A stretch of DNA of 64,000 bases. It comes from Pedococcus aerophilus. Lineage in GTDB: Bacteria; Actinomycetota; Actinomycetes; Actinomycetales; Dermatophilaceae. The notes beneath the pieces were generated by a model. The model worked only from the letters and a program-made list of their open reading frames with translations. It was not told where the DNA came from and did not search any database. The DNA lies in contig NZ_BAAARN010000001.1 of the NCBI RefSeq assembly GCF_039532215.1, forward strand, positions 1,196,391 through 1,260,390, read 5' to 3'. How positions within the stretch are numbered: the first letter of the stretch is position 1; every line of letters begins with the position of its first letter. The position numbers and the translations under genes are program-made. This document shows, one piece after another, positions 17,757-26,519 of this stretch.

Positions 17757-19036
17757 GCTGCGTCCTCCTGCGCCGCGACGAGGTGGCGCACGACGGCTCT
17801 GCTGCGGGGGTCGAGCCAGGCCTGCGCCGCGGCGCGCACCTGCTCGGGGGTCACCTGGGCCAGCCGGTCCAGGAAGGTGTTGATGAACTGCGCGTCGCCG
17901 TGCAGCAGCGCGTGCTGGCTGATGAGGTCGGCGCGCTCCTCCTGCCCGGAGAGCGCGGAGAGCCAGCTGCGCTCGGACTGCGCCATGGCCGACTCGGCCT
18001 CGATGGCGGTGGGGCCCTCCTTCGCGAAGCGTTCGAGCTCCTCGACGACCGCGGCCTCGATGGCCTCCGGGTCCTGGCCCTCGGCGACGTCGACGACGAA
18101 GAAGCCCAGGCTGACACCGTCGACGAAGCCCATGGCGTGCGCCTGCACGGCGTTGGCGACCTGCTCGCGGCGGACCAGCCGCTGCACCAGGCGCGAGGTC
18201 GACAGCCCACCCAGGGCGTCGATCGCCAGCGCCGCGGCGAAGAACTCCTCGGTGTTGTCGGCCGGGAGACGGAACGCGATGTGCAGGCGGTCGTTGGGCA
18301 CCGGTCCCGGGCGGTCGACGCGGACCGGCTCGGAGATCGGCTCGAGCTGCGGCAGGTTGGCCCGCGGCGCCTCGGCGCTCGGCGGCAGGTGCCCGAAGTA
18401 GCGCTCGGCGGCGGCGAACCCCTCCTCGGCAGTGAGGTCGCCGACGAGGGTGAGCACGGTGTTGTTCGGGCCGTAGTAGCGCCGGAAGAACTCGTGGACG
18501 TCCTCGACGCTCGCCGCGTCGAGGTCCTCCATCGATCCGATGGTGGGGTGGTGGTACGGGTGCCCCTCGGGGAACGCCGCGGCATACACCTCGATCAGGG
18601 CCTTGCCGTAGGGCACGTTGTCGTAGCGCTGGCGCTTCTCCTCCTTGACCACGTCACGCTGGTTGTCGAGGTTCTCCTGGTTGACCGCGTCAAGCAGGAA
18701 GCCGTGGCGGTCGGCCTCCATCCACAGGGCCAGCTCGTAGGCGCCCTTGGGGACGGTCTCGAAGTAGTTGGTGCGGTCGAACCACGTCGTGGCGTTGAGC
18801 CGCCCACCCTCGGCCATGAGCCGGGTGAAGTGCTCACCGCTGGCGATGTTGCGCGAGCCCTGGAACATCAGGTGCTCGAAGAGGTGCGCGAACCCGGTGC
18901 GTCCGGCGACCTCGTGGCGGGAGCCGACGTTGACCCAGAGGTTGACGGTGACGTTCGGGACGCTGGTGTCGGGAGAGACCACGACGCGCAGCCCGTTGGG
19001 CAGCGTGCGCTCGTGGATGGGGTAGTCCAGGGGCAT
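17753..19036 (-). CDS. M16 family zinc peptidase, catalytic subunit
   Basis: The 427-aa protein keeps the inverted zinc motif HLFEH (HxxEH) near residue 55, with the distal glutamate in DNQRDVVKEEKRQR. The start LPNGLRVVVSPD and the GHPYHHPTIGS block are typical of the family. It is probably cytosolic, as there is no signal peptide. It leads an operon with the non-catalytic M16 partner. There is no ribosome site before ATG 19036; TAGGGT stands 6 bases upstream, so the message may be leaderless. Confidence 0.92.
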   Translation of the reverse strand: MPLDYPIHERTLPNGLRVVVSPDTSVPNVTVNLWVNVGSRHEVAGRTGFAHLFEHLMFQGSRNIASGEHFTRLMAEGGRLNATTWFDRTNYFETVPKGAYELALWMEADRHGFLLDAVNQENLDNQRDVVKEEKRQRYDNVPYGKALIEVYAAAFPEGHPYHHPTIGSMEDLDAASVEDVHEFFRRYYGPNNTVLTLVGDLTAEEGFAAAERYFGHLPPSAEAPRANLPQLEPISEPVRVDRPGPVPNDRLHIAFRLPADNTEEFFAAALAIDALGGLSTSRLVQRLVRREQVANAVQAHAMGFVDGVSLGFFVVDVAEGQDPEAIEAAVVEELERFAKEGPTAIEAESAMAQSERSWLSALSGQEERADLISQHALLHGDAQFINTFLDRLAQVTPEQVRAAAQAWLDPRSRAVVRHLVAAQEDAA

Positions 19037-19042
19037 GGCTGC

Positions 19043-19048
19043 ACCCTA
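19043..19048 (-). promoter_or_regulatory. Putative leaderless -10 box for the M16 operon
   Basis: On the minus strand TAGGGT is 6 bases from the ATG, and no ribosome site is present. Confidence 0.45.
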
Positions 19049-19096
19049 GGCGAACCATCCCGCCCCCGCCCGGAGCATCCGGCTGGGCCGGGTGCG

Positions 19097-20515
19097 TCAG
19101 AAGGTGCGGCTGCCCTGCTCGCGCGCCTGCGCCACCGACTGTGCCGGGGGCTTGCGGTCGGCCGGCACCCGTGGCAGCGACGGTGCGTAGCCGTCACCGA
19201 GCTGTTCGATCGCCGTGCGGGCGAAGACCTGCTGCTCGGTCACGGTGCGCTCCGAGCGACCACGGCCGACGAAGCTGACCGCCCAGTGCAGCAGCGTGGT
19301 GAGGCGGTGCTTGAACCCGATGATGTAGACGAGGTGGACTGCCAGCCACAGCAGCCAGGCGACGAACCCGCTGAAGTGCAGCTTGCCGATCGAGGCGACG
19401 GCGCTGAACCGCGAGATGGTCGCCATCGACCCCTTGTCCTTGTAGACGAAGGGTCCGGCCGGCTCCTTGCCCGCGAGCCGACGCTTGATCTGGTCGGCGG
19501 CGTAGCGCGAGCCCTGGATCGCGACCTGGGCGACGCCCGGGTAGCCCTTGAGGGCAGCCATGTCACCGACGACGAAGACCTCGGGGTGACCCGGGAGGGT
19601 GAGGTCGTCGTTGACCTCGACGCGACCGGCCCGGTCGACCGAGGCACCCGACTGCTCGGCCAGCTGGGCGCCGAGCTCGGAGGCCTGGACACCGGCGGCC
19701 CACACCTTGGTGACCGACTCGATGCGACGGACCGAGCCGTCGGAGTCCTTGACGTCGATGCCGGTGGCATCCACCCCGGTGACCATGGCGCCGAGCTGGA
19801 CCTCGACCCCGAGGCTGCGCAGCTTCTCGGCCGCCTTGGCGCCGAGGTGGTCGCCGAACGCCCCGAGGACGGTCGGCGCCGCATCGAGCAGGATGATCCG
19901 CGCGCGGGTGGTGTCGATGGCCCGGAAGTCGCGGCGCAGCGTGCGGCGGGACAGCTCGGCGATCTGGCCGGCCATCTCCACGCCGGTGGGGCCGGCGCCG
20001 ACGACGACGAACGTCATCAGCCGCTCGATCTCCTTCGGCGTGCTGGCCAGCTCGGCCCACTCGAAGGCCCCGAAGATGCGGCCGCGCAGCTCGAGGGCGT
20101 CGTCGATGGACTTCATGCCTGGCGCGTACTTCGCGAAGTGGTCGTTGCCGAAGTAGGACTGGCCCGCCCCCGCTGCGACGAGCAGCGAGTCGTACTCCGT
20201 GACCGTCTCGCGGTCGAGGACGCGGGAGGTGACGGTCCTGGCGGCCAGGTCGATCTTCGTGACGTTGCCCAGCAGCACGCGGGCGTTGTCCTGGCTGGCC
20301 AGCACCTCGCGGGTGGCCGGGGCGATCTCGCCCTCGGAGAGGATCCCGGTCGCCACCTGGTAGAGCAGAGGCTGGAACAGGTGGTGCGTGGTCTTGGCGA
20401 TCAGCGTGATGTCGACATCGGAGCGCTTGAGCGCCTGGGTGCCGAACAACCCACCGAAGCCTGAGCCGACCACGACGACGCGGTGGCGGGGCTGGGTGTG
20501 GACCTCGTGCGACAT
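19097..20515 (-). CDS. ndh: Type II NADH dehydrogenase
   Basis: This 472-aa flavoprotein passes electrons from NADH to the quinone pool without pumping protons. The FAD site GSGFGGL is at the N-terminus (after HRVVVVGS), the NAD site is FVVVGAGPTGVEMAGQ, and FVVGDMAALKG is the second FAD contact. A hydrophobic C-terminal stretch (FVAWLLWLAVHLVYIIGF) anchors it to the membrane, as in actinobacterial Ndh. The ATG at 20515 follows AGGAG at about 8 bases. An in-frame upstream extension is not needed. It stands alone between the M16 operon and a secreted-protein gene. Confidence 0.93.
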   Translation of the reverse strand: MSHEVHTQPRHRVVVVGSGFGGLFGTQALKRSDVDITLIAKTTHHLFQPLLYQVATGILSEGEIAPATREVLASQDNARVLLGNVTKIDLAARTVTSRVLDRETVTEYDSLLVAAGAGQSYFGNDHFAKYAPGMKSIDDALELRGRIFGAFEWAELASTPKEIERLMTFVVVGAGPTGVEMAGQIAELSRRTLRRDFRAIDTTRARIILLDAAPTVLGAFGDHLGAKAAEKLRSLGVEVQLGAMVTGVDATGIDVKDSDGSVRRIESVTKVWAAGVQASELGAQLAEQSGASVDRAGRVEVNDDLTLPGHPEVFVVGDMAALKGYPGVAQVAIQGSRYAADQIKRRLAGKEPAGPFVYKDKGSMATISRFSAVASIGKLHFSGFVAWLLWLAVHLVYIIGFKHRLTTLLHWAVSFVGRGRSERTVTEQQVFARTAIEQLGDGYAPSLPRVPADRKPPAQSVAQAREQGSRTF

Positions 20516-20668
20516 ACCGACACTCTCCTGTGAAAGACGAAGGACGGCTACCCCGTGTGGGGTGCCGTCCTCGATGACGCCTGCTCCTGCGTCAACAAGG
20601 GTAGCGGCGTCGGTATGCCCCGCGCGCACCCCGGTGCGTGCGCTGCGACGCGCGTCACGTCACGGATC

Positions 20669-21910
20669 TCATCCCGTGGATGCGGTGGACGCCGCTCCCG
20701 AGGGCTCGGACGGTGCGGGCGTGGTCGACTCGGGCTCGGGGACCGTCGGCTCGGGCTCCGGCGGGGTGGTGGTCGTCGGCTCGGGTGCGGTGGGCTGCGG
20801 CGCAGGAGTGGTGCCGGTCGGGGCGGGGGTCGTGGTCGAGGGGGTGGAGCCGCTCGACGTCGGTGGGGTCGTCGGGGTGCCGGTCGGGGTCGTCGTGCCG
20901 GGCCGGGTCGTCGAGGACGTCGTCGGTCGAGTCGGGCCCTTCGTGCCCTTGGCCTTGTCCTTTGCCTTCGCCTTCGCCTTCGCCTTTGCCTTGACGCTGT
21001 CCTTGGCCTTGTCCGGCGTGGCGGCGGCCATGCTGCTGGCCCGCCCCCCGGAGCCGACGCGGAAGGCCACGTCGTCCAGGGCGGCCAGCCCGTGGCGCGA
21101 GAAGAAGGAGACCCACTGGGTCACGGCGGCGACGTACTCCCCCGACCAGTTGTAGGTGCGGATCGCGCCGCGCAGGTCCCCGGCGCGGGAGAGGTCGCGA
21201 CCGTCACGGCAGAGGTAGTCCGCGGTGGCCAGGGCTGCGTCGAAGACGTTCTGGGGGTCACGGCGACCGTCGCCGTCGCCGTCGCGACCGGCCCAGCGCC
21301 AGGTCCCCGGGATGAACTGCAGCGGTCCGACGGCCCGGTCGAAGTCGCTCGCACCGTCGTAGGCGCCGCCGTCGCTGTCGCGGACCACGGCGAACGGACC
21401 GCCGTCGAGCAGGGGTCCGTAGATGGCCGGCGTCACGCGGTGGTCACCGTCGACCTGGCGCCCGCCGATCGACCCGGACTCCACCTGGCCGATCGCGGCG
21501 AGGTGGGCAGGCCGGAGGTGACAGCTCTTCGAGGCCTTCGCCGCGGCCTTGACGTAGGCGTCGGCGAGCACGGCCTGGGGAGTCCCCGCCGCCGGCAGCG
21601 AGCCGGTCCTGGCCTTGGTCGGGGGCTTCGGCGGCTTCCGTGGCACGACAGGGCGCTTGGCGGCGGCCGTGGCTGCCGCGCTCGCCACGACAACGCGGAT
21701 GCTGCCGTCGGCGTCGTCGAAGGACCACGCGTCGGGGACGTCGGCCGGCGGGGCGAGCGAGGCCGGGGCGGCCGAGGCGGTCGACACCGGGGCAGGGAGC
21801 CTCTCCGAGGCGGGGACCGCTGTCGTCAGCTCGCGGGCCGGGACCGTCTGGGCGACGACGGCTGCGACGAGGGCGAACAGCACCCCCAGCTTCACGACGT
21901 GCCTGCGCAC
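20669..21910 (-). CDS. Secreted lytic transglycosylase-like protein with Lys/Ala and Pro/Thr tail
   Basis: The 413-aa product starts with GTG at 21910 and has a signal peptide (VVKLGVLFALVAAVVA). Residues about 110-285 form an SLT/MltB-like domain: HLAAIGQVESG with the likely catalytic glutamate, then RAVGPLQFIPGTWRWAG, NVFDAALATADYLC and IRTYNWSGEYVAAV. It would cleave peptidoglycan glycan strands to anhydro-muropeptides. The last 120 residues are odd: a block of alternating Lys-Ala, then a long Pro/Thr/Ser-rich stretch. Such tails fit a cell-wall spacer or an anchor to acidic polymers. There is no sorting motif. Confidence 0.8.
   Translation of the reverse strand: MRRHVVKLGVLFALVAAVVAQTVPARELTTAVPASERLPAPVSTASAAPASLAPPADVPDAWSFDDADGSIRVVVASAAATAAAKRPVVPRKPPKPPTKARTGSLPAAGTPQAVLADAYVKAAAKASKSCHLRPAHLAAIGQVESGSIGGRQVDGDHRVTPAIYGPLLDGGPFAVVRDSDGGAYDGASDFDRAVGPLQFIPGTWRWAGRDGDGDGRRDPQNVFDAALATADYLCRDGRDLSRAGDLRGAIRTYNWSGEYVAAVTQWVSFFSRHGLAALDDVAFRVGSGGRASSMAAATPDKAKDSVKAKAKAKAKAKDKAKGTKGPTRPTTSSTTRPGTTTPTGTPTTPPTSSGSTPSTTTPAPTGTTPAPQPTAPEPTTTTPPEPEPTVPEPESTTPAPSEPSGAASTASTG
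20946..21005. repeat. Hexamer repeats encoding a Lys-Ala block
   Basis: Degenerate GCCTTC/GCCTTT/GCCTTG hexamers in tandem encode alternating Ala-Lys on the minus strand. The tract may vary in length by slippage. Confidence 0.7.
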
Positions 21911-22100
21911 CGACCCGACCCCTGTTCGACGATGCCACGGCCGGTGCCGCAGCGGACCCGTCCACCCTGCCCGTCAACCTGGACCGTCACCGCCCGGGCG
22001 CGGACGAACGGCACGAACGGACGAGGAGCAGAGCGGACATGCGTCACACCCGTCACGCGGGCCCCACCCGGTCTCATGGGGTGGACGCCGGGCGGGGTGC

Positions 22101-22604
22101 TCAGAAGAGGCGGGTCGCCCGGACCTCCTCCGACTCCTCGAGCGCCAGCAGGAACCGCTTGCGGTCCAGCCCACCGGCGTAGCCGACGAGGCTGCCGTCG
22201 GCCCCGATGACCCGGTGGCACGGGACGATGACGGCGATCGGGTTGCGGCCGTTCGCCGCCCCCACGGCCTGGCTGAAGCCCACGTCACCGAGAGCCCGCG
22301 CAAGGTCGCCGTAGCTGCGGGTCTGGCCGTACGGGATCTCGCGCAGCAGCGCCCAGACGCGTTGCTCGAAGGCGTTGCCCACCGGGGCCAGCGCGAGGTC
22401 GAAGGTGGTGCGGTCCCGGGCGAAGTACTCCCCCAGCTGCTCGCGGACGTCGGCGACCACGCGGTCGTCGCGCTCGCCCCACGAGGCCGGCTCCGGGGTG
22501 TGCTTCGCGCCGTCCATGTGCACCGCGGCCAGTGCTCCGTCGTGGGCGACGAGGGTGAGGTCGCCGATCGGTGACGGCACGACGGTGTGGGTCCGGGTGG
22601 TCAC
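22101..22604 (-). CDS. ogt: Methylated-DNA-protein-cysteine methyltransferase
   Basis: The 167-aa suicide enzyme removes O6-methyl groups from guanine in DNA. The acceptor motif is intact (IAVIVPCHRVIG), as are the RSYGDLARALG DNA-binding helix region and the GYAGGLDRKRFLLALE end. The N-terminal domain lacks the Ada zinc cysteines, so it is the Ogt type. The ATG overlaps the stop of the upstream HIT gene by 4 bp, so the two are made together. Confidence 0.93.
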   Translation of the reverse strand: MTTRTHTVVPSPIGDLTLVAHDGALAAVHMDGAKHTPEPASWGERDDRVVADVREQLGEYFARDRTTFDLALAPVGNAFEQRVWALLREIPYGQTRSYGDLARALGDVGFSQAVGAANGRNPIAVIVPCHRVIGADGSLVGYAGGLDRKRFLLALEESEEVRATRLF

Positions 22605-23020
22605 GGCGGTGGGGCGAGTGCGGCGCTGACGCGGGCGGCATACTCCTGCGCCTCCTCGTCCGAGGTGTACTTGGTCCGCGGCCAGAAGAAGCCGCGCAGT
22701 CCGTCCCCCTTCGTGCGTGGCACGACGTGGACGTGCAGGTGCGGGACCGACTGGGAGACGACGTTGTTCATCGCGACGAACGAGCCCTGCGCCCCGAGGC
22801 CCGCCACGACCGCGCCGGCCGTGCGCTGCGCTGCGCCCATGAGGACGGGGAGCAGCTCGGCGGGCAGGTCGGGCAGCGTGTCGACGTGGATCCGCGGGAC
22901 GAGCAGCACGTGGCCCTTGAACACCGGGCGGGTGTCGAGGAACCCGAGGACGAACGGCTCGTCGACCACGACGGTGGCCGGCACCGTGCCGTCGACGATC
23001 TGGCAGAAGATGCAGTCCAC
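22601..23020 (-). CDS. HIT family nucleotide hydrolase
   Basis: A 139-aa histidine-triad protein of the kind that hydrolyses nucleoside phosphoramidates or adenylylated compounds. The triad is HLHVHVV near residue 95. The N-terminal CxxC (DCIFCQIVDG) is the usual partial zinc site. It starts with GTG at 23020; TAGGGT sits 7 bases upstream and no ribosome site is seen, so the message is probably leaderless. It is the first gene of a two-gene operon with ogt. Confidence 0.92.
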   Translation of the reverse strand: MDCIFCQIVDGTVPATVVVDEPFVLGFLDTRPVFKGHVLLVPRIHVDTLPDLPAELLPVLMGAAQRTAGAVVAGLGAQGSFVAMNNVVSQSVPHLHVHVVPRTKGDGLRGFFWPRTKYTSDEEAQEYAARVSAALAPPP

Positions 23021-23027
23021 GCGAGCG

Positions 23028-23033
23028 ACCCTA
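23028..23033 (-). promoter_or_regulatory. Putative leaderless -10 box for HIT-ogt
   Basis: On the minus strand TAGGGT is 7 bases from the GTG start; no Shine-Dalgarno site is present. Confidence 0.45.
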
Positions 23034-23080
23034 GCCCCAGCGTCGGACAGCCCGTGGGGGTCGGCCCGCGCCGCGGGGGT

Positions 23081-23872
23081 TCAGGCCTTCTTCGGCGGGC
23101 GGGGCAGGAAGTAGCTCGTGCGCTCGCGGTACTCGGCGTAGCCGGGCCGCTCCCCCATGTGCTTCTCCAGGAGCTTGGCCCCCGTCGCGAAGACGAGGAA
23201 GTACGTCATGACGACCGGCGACAGGACGGTCAGGACGCCGGGCCAGGCGCTCGCGGCCACGACGTAGATCCCCCACCAGACGCAGGAGTCGCCGAAGTAG
23301 TTGGGGTGGCGGGTCCACGACCACAGGCCGCGGTCCATGACCTTGCCCTTGTTGGACGAGTCGGCCTTGAACGCCTTCAGCTGGGCGTCGCCGACCGCCT
23401 CGAACGTGAGGCCGACCGCCCACAGCAGCAGCCCGAGCACGGCCACCCACGCGATCCCGGGTCCCGAGGCCGCACTCACCTGGATCGGCAGCGAGACGAA
23501 CCACACGGCCAAGCCCTGGACGAGGTAGACCTTGCGGATGGCCACCGCCGTGGGGTTGCCGGACTCCTTGGACAGCATCTCCTCGTAGCGCGGGTCCTCA
23601 CCCTTGCCGGCGTTGCGCCGCGTCACGTGCCAGGCGAGGCGCAGGCCCCAGGCCGCGACGACGACCACCAGTGCGATGCGACGCCACCCCGCGCCGTCGC
23701 CGACGAGTGCGGCCACGACGGCCACGACGACGAACCCGAGCCCCCACGTCGTGTCCACCACGGCCACCCGACCCTGCCGGGCGCCGACGACCGCGGTCGC
23801 CGCCATGAGGACGACGACCGCGAGGAGCGAGAGACCGGTGACGGCCAGGAAGTTCGAGCTGTCGAAGGTCAT
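23081..23872 (-). CDS. DUF1295 (steroid 5-alpha-reductase-like) membrane protein
   Basis: The 263-aa membrane protein has six or seven hydrophobic segments. The family C-terminal signature is clear: LWSWTRHPNYFGDSCVWWGIYV, followed by LEKHMGERPGYAEYRERTSYFLP. Family members resemble 5-alpha-reductases and isoprenylcysteine methyltransferases and may reduce or modify lipids. It is the last gene of the lipid operon, and its ATG overlaps the stop of the upstream methyltransferase by 4 bp. TACGAT lies 6 bases before the ATG, so an extra internal promoter is possible. The substrate is unknown. Confidence 0.85.
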   Translation of the reverse strand: MTFDSSNFLAVTGLSLLAVVVLMAATAVVGARQGRVAVVDTTWGLGFVVVAVVAALVGDGAGWRRIALVVVVAAWGLRLAWHVTRRNAGKGEDPRYEEMLSKESGNPTAVAIRKVYLVQGLAVWFVSLPIQVSAASGPGIAWVAVLGLLLWAVGLTFEAVGDAQLKAFKADSSNKGKVMDRGLWSWTRHPNYFGDSCVWWGIYVVAASAWPGVLTVLSPVVMTYFLVFATGAKLLEKHMGERPGYAEYRERTSYFLPRPPKKA

Positions 23873-25185
23873 GACCAGATCGTAGGCCGCTGGGGCGGCA
23901 GGCCCGACGTGCCACGGTCCGGACGGACCGAGAGGATCTGGTCGACGCCCATGCGGCCGTCACGGAACGCCATCGAGCCACCCACGAGGTAGAGCCTCCA
24001 GACGCGGGCGACCTCCTCGCCGACGAGGGCGACGGCGCGGTCCCAGTTGGCCTCGAACGTGTCGTGCCACGCGTCGATCGTGCGGACGTAGTGCTCGCGC
24101 AGGGCGTGCACGTCACGCACCTCCAGGCCCGACTCCTCGATGAGGTCGACCGTCTGGCCGATCGGGCGCATCGTCATGTCCGGGGCGATGAACGACTCGA
24201 TGAACGGCCCACCGCCGGGGTGGCGTCCCCGACGCGACATCTGCTGGATGAGGACGCGTCCGCCGGGTCGCACGCGGTCGTGCAGGACGGACGTGTAGGT
24301 GCGGTAGTTGCGCTCGCCCACGTGCTCGCCCATCTCGAGCGACACGACGGCGTCGAAGTCGCTGTCCGGCACGTCGCGGTAGTCCTGGAGCCGGATCTCG
24401 ACCCGGTCCTGGAGCCCGCGCTCGGCGATCCGGGCGTCGATGAACTTCTTCTGCTCGGCGGCGATCGTCACACCGGTGACCTGCGCACCGAAGTGCTCCG
24501 CGGCGTACAGGCTCATCGAACCCCAGCCACAGCCGATGTCGAGCAGGCGCATCCCGGGCTCCAGCCCGAGCTTGCGGCAGACGAGGTCGAGCTTGTCGCG
24601 CTGGGCGTCCTCGACCGTGTAGTCGGGGTCGTCGGACGTCCAGTAGCCGCACGAGTACGCCATGTGCGGGTCGAGGATGAGCTCGTAGAAGTCGTTCGAC
24701 AGGTCGTAGTGGTGGTGGATCGCCTGCTTGTCCCGACCGAGGCTGTGCAGGCGCCCCTTGATGACGGCTTGGCTCGCCGGCGGCGGGAGCGGAACTCCTA
24801 GTGCCCCAGCACTCTTCGCGACCTTGACGACCGCGGCGATGGTCGAGGGGGTCGGACGTATGCCGCCCAGCCCGCGCTCGTGCGCGACGTCCCACACGTG
24901 GGTGAGGGCCGTGTCGAGGTCACCCTCGACGTCGAGCTCACCGGTGACGTAGGCCTGGGACGCACCCAGCTCGCCGGGGTGGCGCAGCAGGCGCCGCAGG
25001 GCACGCGGGGAGCGCAGGACGACGTGGGGCGCGTCCTGCGGCCCGGCCGCGCTGCCGTCCCACGCCGTGAGGCGGACCGGGAGCTCGCCACCGACGAAGG
25101 GGGCCAGCGCCTCGGCGATCTCGGTCGCGACGCCGGTGGTGGCCGACGTGGTGGTGCTGGTGCTGGTGGTCTGTGTCGCGGTCAT
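23869..25185 (-). CDS. Cyclopropane-fatty-acyl-phospholipid synthase-like SAM methyltransferase (first paralogue)
   Basis: A 438-aa S-adenosylmethionine enzyme expected to act on the double bond of membrane phospholipid acyl chains. The SAM loop is LLDIGCGWGSMSLYAAEHFG. The family active-site cysteine is kept (MAYSCGYW), preceded by IHHHYDLSNDFYELILD. After the SAM fold it reads SLEMGEHVGERNY and APDMTMRPIGQTVDL, unlike the IHKYIFPGG form of true CFA synthases, which points to a different methyl product. The N-terminal 15 residues are Thr/Ser-rich. It overlaps its paralogue upstream by 4 bp. The pathway is inferred from neighbours. Confidence 0.85.
   Translation of the reverse strand: MTATQTTSTSTTTSATTGVATEIAEALAPFVGGELPVRLTAWDGSAAGPQDAPHVVLRSPRALRRLLRHPGELGASQAYVTGELDVEGDLDTALTHVWDVAHERGLGGIRPTPSTIAAVVKVAKSAGALGVPLPPPASQAVIKGRLHSLGRDKQAIHHHYDLSNDFYELILDPHMAYSCGYWTSDDPDYTVEDAQRDKLDLVCRKLGLEPGMRLLDIGCGWGSMSLYAAEHFGAQVTGVTIAAEQKKFIDARIAERGLQDRVEIRLQDYRDVPDSDFDAVVSLEMGEHVGERNYRTYTSVLHDRVRPGGRVLIQQMSRRGRHPGGGPFIESFIAPDMTMRPIGQTVDLIEESGLEVRDVHALREHYVRTIDAWHDTFEANWDRAVALVGEEVARVWRLYLVGGSMAFRDGRMGVDQILSVRPDRGTSGLPPQRPTIWS
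23879..23884 (-). promoter_or_regulatory. Putative internal leaderless -10 box before the DUF1295 gene
   Basis: On the minus strand TACGAT lies 6 bases before the DUF1295 ATG, inside the end of the preceding coding region. It could give separate expression of the last operon gene. Confidence 0.3.
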
Positions 25186-26519
25186 CGGCCGCCTTCCCTC
25201 TGGAGAACGAGCTGCTGGACGTCGAGGTACCCGGAGCGGAAGCCCGCCCGCGAGTACTCGAGGTAGAAGTGCCACATCCGGTCGAAGACCTCGTCGAATC
25301 CGAGCTGGTGGACCCGGTCGAGCGCACCGAGGAACCGCTCGTCCCACAGCCGCAGGGTCTCCCCGTAGTGCTGGCCGAAGGACAGCCGCTCGGTGACGCG
25401 GAGCGAGGTCTGCTCGCGGTTGACGTCCACGATGGCCTGCGTCGAGGGAAGGAAGCCGCCGGGGAAGATGTACTTGTGGATCCACGTGTAGGTGTAGCGC
25501 GTGGCGAGCATCCGGTCGTGCGGCATGGTGATGGCCTGGATGGCCACCTTGCCGCCCGGCGCGAGGACGCTGTCGATGGTGCGGAAGTACTCGCCCCAGT
25601 ACTCGTGGCCGACGGCCTCGATCATCTCCACCGAGACGACCGCGTCGAACTGGCCCTCGACGAGGCGGTAGTCGAGCAGCTCGACGTCGACCGCGTCGGC
25701 GAACCCGGCGGCGGCGATCCGCTCGCGGGCCAGGGCCTGCTGCTCCGAGGACAGCGTCACGGACAGGACGGTCGCGCCGCGGCGGGCCGCGCGGATCGCG
25801 AGCTCACCCCAGCCGGTGCCGATCTCCAGCACCCTGCTCCCCTCACCCACGCCGGCCGAGTCGAGCATGCGCTCGACCTTGCGACCCTGCGCCTCGGCGA
25901 GGTCGTCCCAGGCCGGGACCGAGGCAGGACGGCTGACCGTGACGGTCTCCCCCGCGACCGGGCCACCCTTCTGCTCGCTGCCGGCGAACAGCGCCGACGA
26001 GTAGCTGAGGGTGCTGTCGAGGAAGGTGGCGAACATGTCGTTGGACAGGTCGTAGTGCCGCGCGATGTTGCTGCGGGTGTTGGCCGTCGAGTTCTTCTCG
26101 GTGTGCGGCATGCGCGCGACGTACACGGCGCGCAGCTTCTGCAACGGCTCGGGGACGAGCGTGGCCATCTGCGCGGCGAACACCTCGAGCAGGCCACCGA
26201 GGTCCTCGGCGTTCCAGTCGCCGGCCATGTAGGACTCACCGAAACCGATGAGGCCGTTGGCCCCCACGGCCTCGAAGAAGGCGTCGGGGCGCTCGAGCAC
26301 CATGAGCGGAGCGTTCGGGTCGGTGGCGGCGCCGCCGACGATGGACTCGCGGCCGATCTGCACGCGCACCGGCAGGCGCTTGACGGCCGACATGAAGATC
26401 CGTCGGGCGAGCGCGCCCTCCACGACGCGACGCGCCTTGGCGCGGCGCGCGGTCAGGCCGGGCCAGCGGGCCGGGTCGATGGCGGGGCTCATGGCGAGCC
26501 CTGCGGTGGCGGTGGTCAC
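25182..26519 (-). CDS. Cyclopropane-fatty-acyl-phospholipid synthase-like SAM methyltransferase (second paralogue)
   Basis: The 445-aa enzyme starts with GTG at 26519 behind AGGAGG, overlapping the DUF1365 stop as GTGA. Its SAM loop is VLEIGTGWGELAIRAARRG. It has SVEMIEAVGHEYWGEYF and IHKYIFPGGFLPS, the typical end of CFA synthases. The place of the active-site cysteine reads LSYSSALF, so Cys is replaced by Ser, as I recall for the subfamily found in clusters with DUF1365. Its job may be methylene or methyl transfer to unsaturated acyl chains at the inner membrane face. It is coupled to both neighbours. Confidence 0.87.
   Translation of the reverse strand: MTTATAGLAMSPAIDPARWPGLTARRAKARRVVEGALARRIFMSAVKRLPVRVQIGRESIVGGAATDPNAPLMVLERPDAFFEAVGANGLIGFGESYMAGDWNAEDLGGLLEVFAAQMATLVPEPLQKLRAVYVARMPHTEKNSTANTRSNIARHYDLSNDMFATFLDSTLSYSSALFAGSEQKGGPVAGETVTVSRPASVPAWDDLAEAQGRKVERMLDSAGVGEGSRVLEIGTGWGELAIRAARRGATVLSVTLSSEQQALARERIAAAGFADAVDVELLDYRLVEGQFDAVVSVEMIEAVGHEYWGEYFRTIDSVLAPGGKVAIQAITMPHDRMLATRYTYTWIHKYIFPGGFLPSTQAIVDVNREQTSLRVTERLSFGQHYGETLRLWDERFLGALDRVHQLGFDEVFDRMWHFYLEYSRAGFRSGYLDVQQLVLQREGGR

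Noticed and set aside
17504-20464. A 986-codon plus-strand open frame
   Set aside because: It is the antisense image of the M16 and ndh genes, a common artefact in high-GC DNA; no domain can be recognised.
20946-21005. Possible CRISPR-like or VNTR array
   Set aside because: The units are hexamers inside a coding region, with no spacers; they encode Lys-Ala.
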